Shown here: positions 44,489 through 52,616 of the stretch, piece by piece
How positions within the stretch are numbered: position 1 is the stretch's first letter
Layout: the number at the start of each line of letters is the position of its first letter
Assembly: GCF_023701525.1 (NCBI RefSeq)
Contig: NZ_JAMQAW010000026.1
Span: forward strand, 1-64,000
DNA: 64,000 nt
From: Streptomyces albipurpureus
GTDB lineage: Bacteria; Actinomycetota; Actinomycetes; Streptomycetales; Streptomycetaceae
Reading direction: 5' to 3'
Translations under genes and position numbers: made by a program
The notes under the pieces: model-generated
The model's database searches: none
What the model was told of the DNA's origin: nothing
The model's input: the letters and a program-made list of their open reading frames with translations, nothing else

Positions 44489-45325
44489 GTGCCCACGCAC
44501 CACCGTCATGGCCGCCATGAGTACGGCCAGAACTTCCTCACCGACCGTCCCACCATCAACACCCTCGTCGACCGCGTCGCCCGCACCGAAGGCCCGATCA
44601 TCGAGATCGGTACGGGCGACGGCGCGCTGACCCTGCCCCTTCAGGAACTGGGCCGCCGCCTCACCGGCATCGAGATCGACGATCGACGAGCCGCCCGGCT
44701 GGCACGGCGTACCAACGCGTTGACCACCATCGTCCATGCCGACTTCCTCCACTACCGGCTTCCCGTCACGCCGTATGTGCTCGTCGGTAACCTGCCCTTC
44801 CATGAGACGACCCCGATGCTCCGCCGCATCCTGAGGTCCCCGGGGTGGACGGACGCCGTCCTGTTGGTGCAGTGGGAGGTCGCACGCCGTCGCGCTGGAG
44901 TGGGCGGGGCGACGCTGATGACCGCCCAGTGGTGGCCCTGGTTTGAGTTCGGGCTGGTCAGCCGGGTACCAGCCGCGGCGTTTCGCCCCCGTCCGAACGT
45001 CGACGGTGGAGTGCTCACCATCACCCGCCGCGAGCCCCCGCTCCTACCCCCTGCGGAACAGAAGCCCTACCAGGACTTCGCGCACCGCGTGTTCACCGGC
45101 AAGGGGCGGGGACTGCCCCGGATCATCGCGGCCGCAGCCCCCGAACTGCCCGGACAACGCGTCGCGCAGTGGGTCCGGCGCCAGGGCATCGGCCCCGGGC
45201 AACTGCCCAAGGACCTCATCGCCGAACAGTGGTCGGACCTCTTCTCGCTCGGCAACCGGGATGCTCACCCCGGCCAGCGATCAGCCCCACCGGTCCGACG
45301 GACACGGCGTACGGGCCGCCGCTGA
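44489..45325 (+). CDS. Erm-type 23S rRNA (adenine-N6)-methyltransferase
   Basis: 278 aa from the GTG at 44489, 5 bp after GGAG. Seen: HEYGQNFLTD (the QNF entry of Erm/KsgA enzymes), SAM motif I IEIGTGDGAL (residues 38-47), E62-I-D for ribose binding, ADF at 84-86, and catalytic N101-L-P-F104, followed by VQWEVARRRAGVGG and FRPRPNVDGGVLTI. The family methylates A2058 of 23S rRNA, conferring macrolide/lincosamide/streptogramin B resistance; NLPF and the sequence style resemble the monomethylating Erm(N)/Erm(O) group of streptomycetes. Neighbouring genes are not biosynthetic, so this looks like intrinsic, leader-controlled resistance rather than producer self-protection. Confidence 0.9.
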   Translation: MPTHHRHGRHEYGQNFLTDRPTINTLVDRVARTEGPIIEIGTGDGALTLPLQELGRRLTGIEIDDRRAARLARRTNALTTIVHADFLHYRLPVTPYVLVGNLPFHETTPMLRRILRSPGWTDAVLLVQWEVARRRAGVGGATLMTAQWWPWFEFGLVSRVPAAAFRPRPNVDGGVLTITRREPPLLPPAEQKPYQDFAHRVFTGKGRGLPRIIAAAAPELPGQRVAQWVRRQGIGPGQLPKDLIAEQWSDLFSLGNRDAHPGQRSAPPVRRTRRTGRR

Positions 45326-45665
45326 CCGCTGCGTCACCGTACGTAACACGGCCTGACACATCCAGGTCCCTGAGAACTGCCGCTGGGCACCCACGGACAG
45401 TTCTCAGGGACCATGGGGGTCGCCTTTCGCAAGTCACCGGCGTATGGCAGCAAAACCCGGCGCCAGGGCGGTGATCGCGCCCCCTGCGCGGGCGCTCACA
45501 CCACGGGTGACCGGACTGCGGAGTCCGCCCGGAGGCTCCCGGGACACGCGGGGCACCAAGCGATCGAAATGAGGCGCACCAGCCCTTTATGCGAGGGTGC
45601 CGTGCGCTCAGAGCGCAACCGATACCCCGTGTGCTCGGCCGCCGCGATCAGGCAGCATGGCTCCC
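45326..45665. other. gap between erm and pepN
   Basis: Contains the erm terminator (next entry). The last ~100 bp should hold the pepN promoter. No gene is supported. Confidence 0.5.
45365..45412 (+). terminator. 15-bp hairpin after erm
   Basis: Perfect 15-bp stem GGTCCCTGAGAACTG / CAGTTCTCAGGGACC (45365-45379 and 45398-45412) with an 18-nt loop. Confidence 0.8.
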
Positions 45666-48203
45666 ATGTCCGTACTCACGCGCGACGAAGCGCAGACCCG
45701 TGCACAGCTTCTCGACGTCCACCGCTACACCGTCGACCTTGACCTCACCGCCGGCGTCGAGGCAGGGGTCCCTCCCGGGACAGGCGAAGAGACCTTCGGT
45801 TCCACCACCGTCATACACTTCACCGCCCGTGCGGCGGGGGACACCTTCGTCGAGGTCAAGCCGGCCGCACTGCGCTCCGTGACACTGGACGGACATCTCC
45901 TCGACCCCGCAGCGCTCGACGGCAACCGCTTCCCGCTGATCGGGCTCGCCGAGGGCGACCATGAGTTGCGCGTCGAGGCGGATATGCACTATTCGCGCAC
46001 CGGCGAGGGGATGCACCGCTTCCGCGACCCCAGCGACGGCGAGACCTACGTCTACACCCAGCTGTTCCTCGAAGACGTCCAGCGGGTCTTCTCCGCCTTC
46101 GACCAGCCGGATCTCAAGGCCGTCTTCGATGTCTCGGTGACCGCCCCCGACGGATGGAGCGTCCTTGGCAACGGTGTCGCCACCCACCAGGGCGACGGCA
46201 AATGGACCTGCGCCACCACCACCCCCCTCTCCACCTATCTCGTCGCCGTCGCCGCCGGGCCCTGGCACTCCGTCCGCACCGAACACGCGGGACTGCCCTT
46301 CGGCCTCCACTGCCGCCGCTCGCTCGCGCCCTACCTGGACGCGGACGCCGACGAGCTGTTCGAGATCACCCGCCAGTGCTACGACCGGTACCACGAGAAG
46401 TTCGAGGAGCCGTACCCCTTCGACTCCTACGACCAGGCCTTCGTGCCCGAGTTCAACGCGGGCGCGATGGAGAACCCCGGACTGGTCACCTTCCGCGATG
46501 AGCTCGTCTTCCGCTCCGCGGTCACCGACACCCAGCGCCAGACCCGGGCCATGGTCATCGCCCATGAGATGGCCCATATGTGGTTCGGTGACCTGGTCAC
46601 CATGGTGTGGTGGGACGACCTCTGGCTGAACGAGTCGTTCGCCGAGTACATGGGCTTCCAGATCCTCACCGAGGCCACCCGGTTCACCGACACCTGGGTC
46701 GACTTCGCCGTCGCCCGCAAGGGCTGGGGGTACGACGCGGACCAGCGGCCGTCCACCCACCCCGTCTCCCCGGACCCGGACGCGGTTCCCGACACCGCGT
46801 CCGCGCTCCTCAACTTCGACGGCATCTCCTATGCCAAGGGAGCGTCCGCGCTGCGCCAACTGGTGACCTGGATGGGGGAGAAGGACTTCCTCGCCGGCAT
46901 CAACATCCACTTCGCCCGCCACAAGTTCGGCAACGCCACCCTCGCCGACTTCATCGACTCCCTCTCCGGGGCCACCGACCGCGATGTCCACGCATGGGCC
47001 GAGGCCTGGCTGCGTACGACCGGGGTGGACACCCTCACCCCCGCGGTCGCCGAATCCAACGGCACCTGGTCGCTCGCCGTCGCCCACCAGGGAACGCGCC
47101 CGCACCGCATCGCCGTCGGCGCCTACGACATCGACCCCGTCGACCCCACCCGGGTGGTGCTGCGCGGCCGTTGGGAGCTGGACGTCCCGGGGGGTGCCAA
47201 CGCCGTCGAGCCGCAGCCCGGCCGCCGTCCCGCCCTCGTCGTACTCAACGACATCGATACCACCTACGCCAAGATCCGCCTCGACCCCGGCTCCTGGGAG
47301 ACCGCGGTACGCGTCCTGTCGTACGTCCCCGACGCGCTGACCCGCGCCGTCATCTGGAACGCGGCCCGCGACATGGTCCGCGACGGCGAGCTCGCCCCCC
47401 TCGCCTATCTGGAGGCCGCCCGGATCCAGCTGCCCCGTGAAACGGATCTGGCGATCGCCCAGGGCGTCCTCGCGTTCGCCACCACCCAGGTCGCCGCTCG
47501 CTACGTGCCCACCGCCCAGCGGTCCGCCGCCCTCGGGGTGATCAGGGACATCTGCCGTGGGCTGATGCGCCGCACCGAGGACGGCAGCGATCCGGGGCTG
47601 CGGCTGATCGCGGTACGCCACTTCATCGACGCGTCGGCCCAGCCGGAAGCGATCCAGGAATGGCTGGCCGAAGGGAGCGTCATCGGCGGGCCCGAACTCG
47701 ACCCGGAGCTGCGCTGGCGGATTCAGTACCGTCTCGCCGTCCTCGGCGAGACCGACGAAGCCGCCATCGCGGCCGAACTGGTGCAGGACCCCAGCGCGAC
47801 CGGCCAGGAAGGCGCGGCCCGATGTCGCTCCGCGCTACCGACCGAGGAGGCCAAGGCCGCGGCCTGGGCACAGATGTTCGCCTCCGACGACCTCTCCAAC
47901 TACGTCTTCAGGGCCACCGCTCAGGGCTTCTGGCAGCCCGAACAGGCCGAACTGGTCGCGCCGTACCTCGCGCGCTACTACCCGGACACGGTCGCCCTGG
48001 CCGACCGCAGGGGCCCGGCCATAGCGGAGGCCGCCGGCGGGTACGCGTTTCCGCTGTACGCGGTCGACGACGAGGCGCTGGAAGTGGGGGAGACCGCTCT
48101 GCGAGAAACGGAGATGATCCCCGCCATGCGCCGCCGACTGGCTGACCAACTGGACGACCTACGCCGGGCCCTGTCCGTCCGGGCGACCCACTCCACCCCC
48201 TAG
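45666..48203 (+). CDS. pepN: aminopeptidase N (M1 family)
   Basis: 845-aa cytosolic zinc metallopeptidase that removes N-terminal residues from peptides. The ATG at 45666 (MSVLTRDEAQTRA) is chosen because it matches the streptomycete PepN N-terminus; an ATG at 45657 is also in frame. Exopeptidase motif FNAGAMENPGLVTFRDE; zinc site H300-E301-x-x-H304 (IAHEMAHMWFGD) with third ligand E323 (WLNESFAEYMGF); C-terminal helical ERAP-like domain to the end. Full length with all catalytic residues present. Confidence 0.96.
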   Translation: MSVLTRDEAQTRAQLLDVHRYTVDLDLTAGVEAGVPPGTGEETFGSTTVIHFTARAAGDTFVEVKPAALRSVTLDGHLLDPAALDGNRFPLIGLAEGDHELRVEADMHYSRTGEGMHRFRDPSDGETYVYTQLFLEDVQRVFSAFDQPDLKAVFDVSVTAPDGWSVLGNGVATHQGDGKWTCATTTPLSTYLVAVAAGPWHSVRTEHAGLPFGLHCRRSLAPYLDADADELFEITRQCYDRYHEKFEEPYPFDSYDQAFVPEFNAGAMENPGLVTFRDELVFRSAVTDTQRQTRAMVIAHEMAHMWFGDLVTMVWWDDLWLNESFAEYMGFQILTEATRFTDTWVDFAVARKGWGYDADQRPSTHPVSPDPDAVPDTASALLNFDGISYAKGASALRQLVTWMGEKDFLAGINIHFARHKFGNATLADFIDSLSGATDRDVHAWAEAWLRTTGVDTLTPAVAESNGTWSLAVAHQGTRPHRIAVGAYDIDPVDPTRVVLRGRWELDVPGGANAVEPQPGRRPALVVLNDIDTTYAKIRLDPGSWETAVRVLSYVPDALTRAVIWNAARDMVRDGELAPLAYLEAARIQLPRETDLAIAQGVLAFATTQVAARYVPTAQRSAALGVIRDICRGLMRRTEDGSDPGLRLIAVRHFIDASAQPEAIQEWLAEGSVIGGPELDPELRWRIQYRLAVLGETDEAAIAAELVQDPSATGQEGAARCRSALPTEEAKAAAWAQMFASDDLSNYVFRATAQGFWQPEQAELVAPYLARYYPDTVALADRRGPAIAEAAGGYAFPLYAVDDEALEVGETALRETEMIPAMRRRLADQLDDLRRALSVRATHSTP

Positions 48204-48211
48204 CGACCACG

Positions 48212-48239
48212 GGGGCTGACCAACCACCCGGTCAGCCCC
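48212..48239 (+). terminator. hairpin terminator after pepN
   Basis: Perfect 10-bp stem GGGGCTGACC / GGTCAGCCCC (48212-48221, 48230-48239) with an 8-nt loop, 9 bp after the pepN stop. Confidence 0.8.
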
Positions 48240-48655
48240 TCGGCCACCTTTCCCGGGTCCCGCCCGCCGCACCTCCCGACCTGGCGCGGGGCGGTCCCGG
48301 GGCTGAGCGCCCGCCGTCCCTGGCTCGGTGCGGCCCGGGCGAACGATCCGGGCGACCTCCCGAGCACAGGGTGCGGGACACCTCGTCGGTCAGTCGCCCG
48401 ACGGCGGCGATGCGGCCCGACCGCCGTAGTGGAGAGCGGCGGTGGGCGAGGTGGGACCAGCCGTGTACCCAGCCCGCCAGAGGCGCCGGTCCCACCCCTC
48501 AGGCCCCAGAGTCCGCCCATGACGCGGGCATATGATCCGGCGCCAGCCCCGGTCCCCCAGCAGAACCGAACCTCCTCCGCCCCCACTCGTTGAGCACTAC
48601 GCGTGCCCCTCCCCATCGGGGGTCGCCCCGCCAACGCAGCCTGCGGAGGACCCAT
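48240..48655. other. gap upstream of the DesA-like gene
   Basis: About 415 bp with no supported gene. I searched for a DmdR-type iron box (TTAGGTTAGG...CTAACCTAA) and saw none. Confidence 0.5.
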
Positions 48656-50164
48656 ATGAGCACGTCGAGCCCCCCCGACCCCCGCGTTCCGCAGGCAGGG
48701 CCGCGGAGCGCCTCCCAGGCACCGGCCACCCCGATTCCCGCGACGGGCACCGCGCGCGACAGGGGCGCACCCCAAGCCCCCCTCGCGGGCGGCACCCACG
48801 GCCCCGACGCCCTGCGCCCCCTGCTCGGTCTGGTCCTCGAATCCCTCCGTGAAGGCGCCGCCGACCGTGGCGGCCCCTTTCCCCCGGGTGGGCCCGAGGC
48901 CATCGCCGCCCAGATCCGCCAGGCCGTGGAACCCGTACTGCCCGACCACGGAATCGGCGCGGGCAACGCCCTGCACCGGCTCGTACGGGCGGTGGCGTAC
49001 GGGGCGGCCGATCCCGCCGACCCCCTGTGCGCCGCCCATCTCCACACCCCTCCGCTCGCGCTCGCCGTGGCCGCCGACCTCGCCGCATCCGTGCTCAACC
49101 AGTCCCTTGACTCCTGGGACCAGGCCCCGGCCGCATCCGAGGTGGAGCGTTCCGTCACCCGCGCCCTCGCGGCCGAGGTCTATCCGCACGCACCCCAGCC
49201 CGATGCCCTGGTCACCACCGGAGGCACCGAGTCCAATCAACTCGCCCTCCTCCTCGCCCGGGAACGCCACGGCGCCATCCAGGTGATCTGCGGCTCGGGC
49301 TCCCACCACTCCGTACAACGAGCGGCCTGGTTGCTGGGGCTGCCCGCACCGGTGACCGTGCCGGCCGCCGACGGCGCTCTGGACCCCGTAGCGCTCGACG
49401 ACGCCCTCACCGAACTACCCGGGCCCCGCCTGGTCGTCGCCACCGCGGGCGCCACCGACACCGGACGGATCGACCCCCTTCCCGAGATCGCCGCGATCTG
49501 TGAGCGCCATGGCGTCGAACTCCACGTCGACGCCGCCTACGGCGGACCGCTGCTCTTCAGCGAGCGGCACCGCCCGCTGCTCGCAGGTCTTGAACGCGCC
49601 GACTCCGTCACCCTCGACCTCCACAAACTCGGCTGGCAGCCCATCGCCGCCGGCCTGTTCGCGGTACGCGACCACGCCCGGCTGAGCCCCCTGGCGATCA
49701 CCGCCGACTACCTCAACCCCGACGACGACACCGAAGCCGGGCTGCCCGATCTGCTGGGCCGTTCGCTGCGCACCACCCGGCGCCCCGACGTCCTCAAGAT
49801 CGCGGTCACCCTCCGGTCCCTCGGCCGGGACGGAATGGCCGCGCTGGTGGACCGCACGATGGACAGCGCCGCCCGCTTCGCCCAACTCATCGAGGCCGAT
49901 GAGCGCTTGGAGCTGTGGCAGCGGCCCACCCTGAGCACCGTGCTCTTTCGACCCCGCGGCGCCGGTGACGCGCAGACCGCGGAGATCCGCCGCACCCTTC
50001 TGATGGAAGGCCGGGCGGTCCTCGGCCGCGCCCGGATCGACGGGCGGCTCTGGCTCAAGGCGACCCTGCTCAACCCCTACGCCAGCTCAGCCGACCTGCA
50101 CCGACTGATTGACCTTGTGATCGACGTTGTGATCGAACTCGTGGAAGGCAGCACCCACCGATGA
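48656..50164 (+). CDS. PLP-dependent lysine/diamine decarboxylase, DesA-like
   Basis: 502 aa from the ATG at 48656 (RBS GCGGAGGA). The first ~60 residues are Pro/Ala-rich and disordered. Group II PLP decarboxylase fold: ASVLNQSLDSWDQAP, TTGGTESNQLALLLARE, HVDAAYGGPLLFSE, and the PLP lysine in SVTLDLHKLGWQPIAAGLF. This is the type used in siderophore pathways: DesA makes cadaverine from lysine for desferrioxamines; diaminobutyrate, ornithine and glutamate enzymes are related. The ATG of the hydroxylase gene overlaps its TGA (50161-50164), so the two are co-translated. No DesC/DesD partners follow. Confidence 0.85.
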   Translation: MSTSSPPDPRVPQAGPRSASQAPATPIPATGTARDRGAPQAPLAGGTHGPDALRPLLGLVLESLREGAADRGGPFPPGGPEAIAAQIRQAVEPVLPDHGIGAGNALHRLVRAVAYGAADPADPLCAAHLHTPPLALAVAADLAASVLNQSLDSWDQAPAASEVERSVTRALAAEVYPHAPQPDALVTTGGTESNQLALLLARERHGAIQVICGSGSHHSVQRAAWLLGLPAPVTVPAADGALDPVALDDALTELPGPRLVVATAGATDTGRIDPLPEIAAICERHGVELHVDAAYGGPLLFSERHRPLLAGLERADSVTLDLHKLGWQPIAAGLFAVRDHARLSPLAITADYLNPDDDTEAGLPDLLGRSLRTTRRPDVLKIAVTLRSLGRDGMAALVDRTMDSAARFAQLIEADERLELWQRPTLSTVLFRPRGAGDAQTAEIRRTLLMEGRAVLGRARIDGRLWLKATLLNPYASSADLHRLIDLVIDVVIELVEGSTHR

Positions 50165-51573
50165 GCGCCACGCCCCCCACCGAACCCGACCGACCCCAAG
50201 ACCTCGTGGGCATCGGCATCGGACCGTTCAACCTCTCGCTCGCCGCCCTCGCCCACGGCCTGCGCACCCCGCTGCGCACCGCCTTCTACGAGCAGGGCCA
50301 CCACTTCGGTTGGCACTCCGGTCTGCTGATCGAGGGAGCCCGCGTCCAGGTTCCGTTCCTCGCCGATCTGGTCACCCTCGTCGACCCCGCGAGCCCCTGG
50401 AGCTTTCTGAACTACCTGCGCTCCCGGGAACGGCTCTTCCCCTTCTACTTCGCCGAGCGGTTCCACATCCACCGCGCCGAGTACGAGGCCTACTGCCGCT
50501 GGGTCAGCCACAGCCTGCCCGGTCTCCACTTCGGCCACCAGATCGACGCCGTGCGCTGGAACTCCGAGCGCGAGCTGTTCGAGGTCGACTACACCCAACT
50601 CGACATCGACGGGGAGGCCGAGGCCCTGGGCCGTACCCATGCCCGCAATGTCGTGCTCGGCGTGGGCACCGAGCCCTATGTCCCGGAGCCGCTGCGACCA
50701 CTCGTCGACGCCTCGACCGCCCCGGTGATCCACTCGGCGGAGTACCTGGACAACCGGGACCGGCTGCTGGCCGCCGAGCACATCACCGTCATCGGCTCCG
50801 GCCAATCCGGCGCCGAGGTCTTTCTCGATCTGCTCCGCCAGCGGCCCGTGGGCCGTGAGGGGCTCCACTGGCTGGCCCGTACCGAGGCCTTCACACCCAT
50901 GGAGTACTCCAAGCTCGGCCTTGAGCACTTCACCCCCGACTACACCCGCTACTTCCACGCCCTGCCCGAACAGACCCGGGACCAGGTCGCCTTCGGACAG
51001 TGGCACCTCCACCGGGGCATCGACGCGGGCACCATGGCGCAGATCCACGAGGAGCTCTACCGGCGGACCCTGCACGGTGGCTGGCCGGACGCCGTCCTCA
51101 CCCCCGGGGTGCGCGTTCGCACCGCGGGCCGGGTCGCCACCACCAAGATCGAACTGCATCTGGAACACCTCCAGCAGGCAGCCCGATCCCGGCTGCTGAC
51201 CGATGCCGTCGTCCTCGCCACGGGATACCGCCAGCGCCCGGTCGATCTGCTGCTGGCCGGACTCGACCCCTATCTCCGCCGTGACTCGGCGGGCCGACCC
51301 CGGATCGACGACGAGTACCGGCTGGTCACCGACCGATCCGTGACCGGCGCTGTGTACGTGCAGAACGCCGAGGCGCACACCCATGGCGTCGGCACCCCCG
51401 ATCTGGGACTCGCGGCCTGGCGCAGCGCCAGCATCCTCAACTCCCTCACCGGCCAGGAGCCGTATCCGCTGCCCCGGCGCACCGCCTTCACCAGCTTCGG
51501 TCTGGAGCGGCCGGCACCGTCCCGGGTCCCTGCCCAGGGAATGCACTTCACCCCGCTCGCCCCCAGCTTCTAG
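50161..51573 (+). CDS. lysine/ornithine/diamine N-hydroxylase, DesB-like
   Basis: 470-aa flavin N-hydroxylating monooxygenase (SidA/IucD/PvdA type). Seen: FAD motif LVGIGIGPFNLSLAALAHG at the N-terminus, WHSGLLIEGARVQVPFLADLVTL, NADPH motif VIGSGQSGAEVFLDLL, and LATGYRQRPVDLLLAGL near the C-terminus. It converts a primary amine into an N-hydroxylamine for a hydroxamate siderophore or for N-N bond-forming pathways. Coupled to the decarboxylase, it would give N-hydroxycadaverine or a similar hydroxydiamine. The acyltransferase and NIS synthetase needed to finish a siderophore are not in the window. Confidence 0.9.
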   Translation: MSATPPTEPDRPQDLVGIGIGPFNLSLAALAHGLRTPLRTAFYEQGHHFGWHSGLLIEGARVQVPFLADLVTLVDPASPWSFLNYLRSRERLFPFYFAERFHIHRAEYEAYCRWVSHSLPGLHFGHQIDAVRWNSERELFEVDYTQLDIDGEAEALGRTHARNVVLGVGTEPYVPEPLRPLVDASTAPVIHSAEYLDNRDRLLAAEHITVIGSGQSGAEVFLDLLRQRPVGREGLHWLARTEAFTPMEYSKLGLEHFTPDYTRYFHALPEQTRDQVAFGQWHLHRGIDAGTMAQIHEELYRRTLHGGWPDAVLTPGVRVRTAGRVATTKIELHLEHLQQAARSRLLTDAVVLATGYRQRPVDLLLAGLDPYLRRDSAGRPRIDDEYRLVTDRSVTGAVYVQNAEAHTHGVGTPDLGLAAWRSASILNSLTGQEPYPLPRRTAFTSFGLERPAPSRVPAQGMHFTPLAPSF

Positions 51574-51723
51574 GCCCGTGGCGCACCCATCGGGGGCGCG
51601 CTGCTGAGCGTCCTCGTATCCCGGCCCGGGATGCGAGAGTGTCCGTACGCCAGTCGGCAGTATGTTCACGCGTACCGCGCCACGTTGTGCGGTACGCGAC
51701 GACGAGTACGAGGGAGCCGCCCC

Positions 51724-52446
51724 GTGACCATGGACGCAGCCAGCACCGACGCACCCACCCCCGCCGCTCCGTACGGCACTCCGGACACCCCCCGGGTCGC
51801 CGTCCGCGGCGAGGCCCGGTTGGAGGTGGATCCGGAGGTCGCCCGGATCGGGGTCACCGTCGGCGCCCGGGGCTCCGATCGCCGCGGTGCCCTGGAAGAC
51901 CTCACCCACCGAAACTCCGCGGTCCTGGAGCTGATCAGGTCCTACGGGGACGCCGTGGAGAAGCTGGAAACCGGATCGTTCTCCATCACCCCCGAGCTCA
52001 CCAAGCGGGGCAAGGGCGAGCGGGTCCGCACGTACCACGGCAAGGTCTACATCACCGCCGAGCTCGTCGACTTCACCTCCCTCGGGGAGCTGACCACCCG
52101 GCTCGCGGATCTGGAGATGACCCGGGTCGACGGCCCCTGGTGGAAGCTTCGCCCCCACTCGCCCGCCCATGGCGAGGCCCGGCGGCAGGCCGTGCTGGAG
52201 GCCGTTCAGCGGGCCCGTGAGTACGCCGAGGCGCTCGGGGCACGGCTATCCGCGCTGGTGGAGTTGGCGGATCTCGGCGCCGAGAACGGCGGCGGCTACG
52301 GCGCACCTCGCGGAGCCGCGACGATGGCCTTCGCCGGAGCGGCCGAATACGCGGGACCGGCCCCCGCCCTCGATCTCGAACCCCAGCGGCAGACCGTTTA
52401 CGCCCAGGTGAATGCTCGTTTCACTATGACACCACCGGAGCTATGA
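51724..52446 (+). CDS. SIMPL-domain protein
   Basis: 240 aa from the GTG at 51724 after GAGGGAG (ATG at 51730 is the alternative). DUF541/SIMPL domain: VAVRGEARLEVDPEVARIGVTVGARGSDRRGALEDL ... NSAVLELIRSYGDAVEKLETGSFSITPEL and a C-terminal ArMA-like strand set (QRQTVYAQVNARFTM). No signal peptide or lipobox, unlike many periplasmic members, so probably cytosolic. Function in this family is poorly defined (stress/signalling). A strong terminator follows. Confidence 0.85.
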   Translation: MTMDAASTDAPTPAAPYGTPDTPRVAVRGEARLEVDPEVARIGVTVGARGSDRRGALEDLTHRNSAVLELIRSYGDAVEKLETGSFSITPELTKRGKGERVRTYHGKVYITAELVDFTSLGELTTRLADLEMTRVDGPWWKLRPHSPAHGEARRQAVLEAVQRAREYAEALGARLSALVELADLGAENGGGYGAPRGAATMAFAGAAEYAGPAPALDLEPQRQTVYAQVNARFTMTPPEL

Positions 52447-52450
52447 GGAG

Positions 52451-52494
52451 TTCTCTGTCCGGAACCCCGCACAAAGGGCGCTCCGGACAGAGAA
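52451..52494 (+). terminator. 13-bp hairpin terminator
   Basis: Perfect stem TTCTCTGTCCGGA / TCCGGACAGAGAA (52451-52463 and 52482-52494), 18-nt loop, right after the SIMPL gene stop. Confidence 0.85.
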
Positions 52495-52539
52495 ATTGCT
52501 CATCAGAGCGCACCTGTGCACACTTCGGCAGTTGTCAAT

Positions 52540-52558
52540 AACCTTTCACGCAAAGGTT
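52540..52558. promoter_or_regulatory. inverted repeat upstream of pyk
   Basis: AACCTTT-CACGC-AAAGGTT (52540-52546, 52552-52558), an AT-rich 7-bp dyad 59 bp before the pyk ATG. AT-rich islands are scarce in this genome, so it may be an operator or part of the promoter. Confidence 0.4.
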
Positions 52559-52616
52559 GTTGAGGAGAAACCTGGAATCAAACCCCTACCGGTGGGTAAG
52601 TCTTAGGGTCGATCCC

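Noticed and set aside
45648..47621. 657-codon frame antisense to pepN
   Set aside because: The plus strand has full PepN motifs; the antisense product is low-complexity Gly/Val/Asp.
50077..52170. 697-codon frame antisense to the DesB-like and SIMPL genes
   Set aside because: It crosses two well-supported plus-strand genes and has shadow composition.
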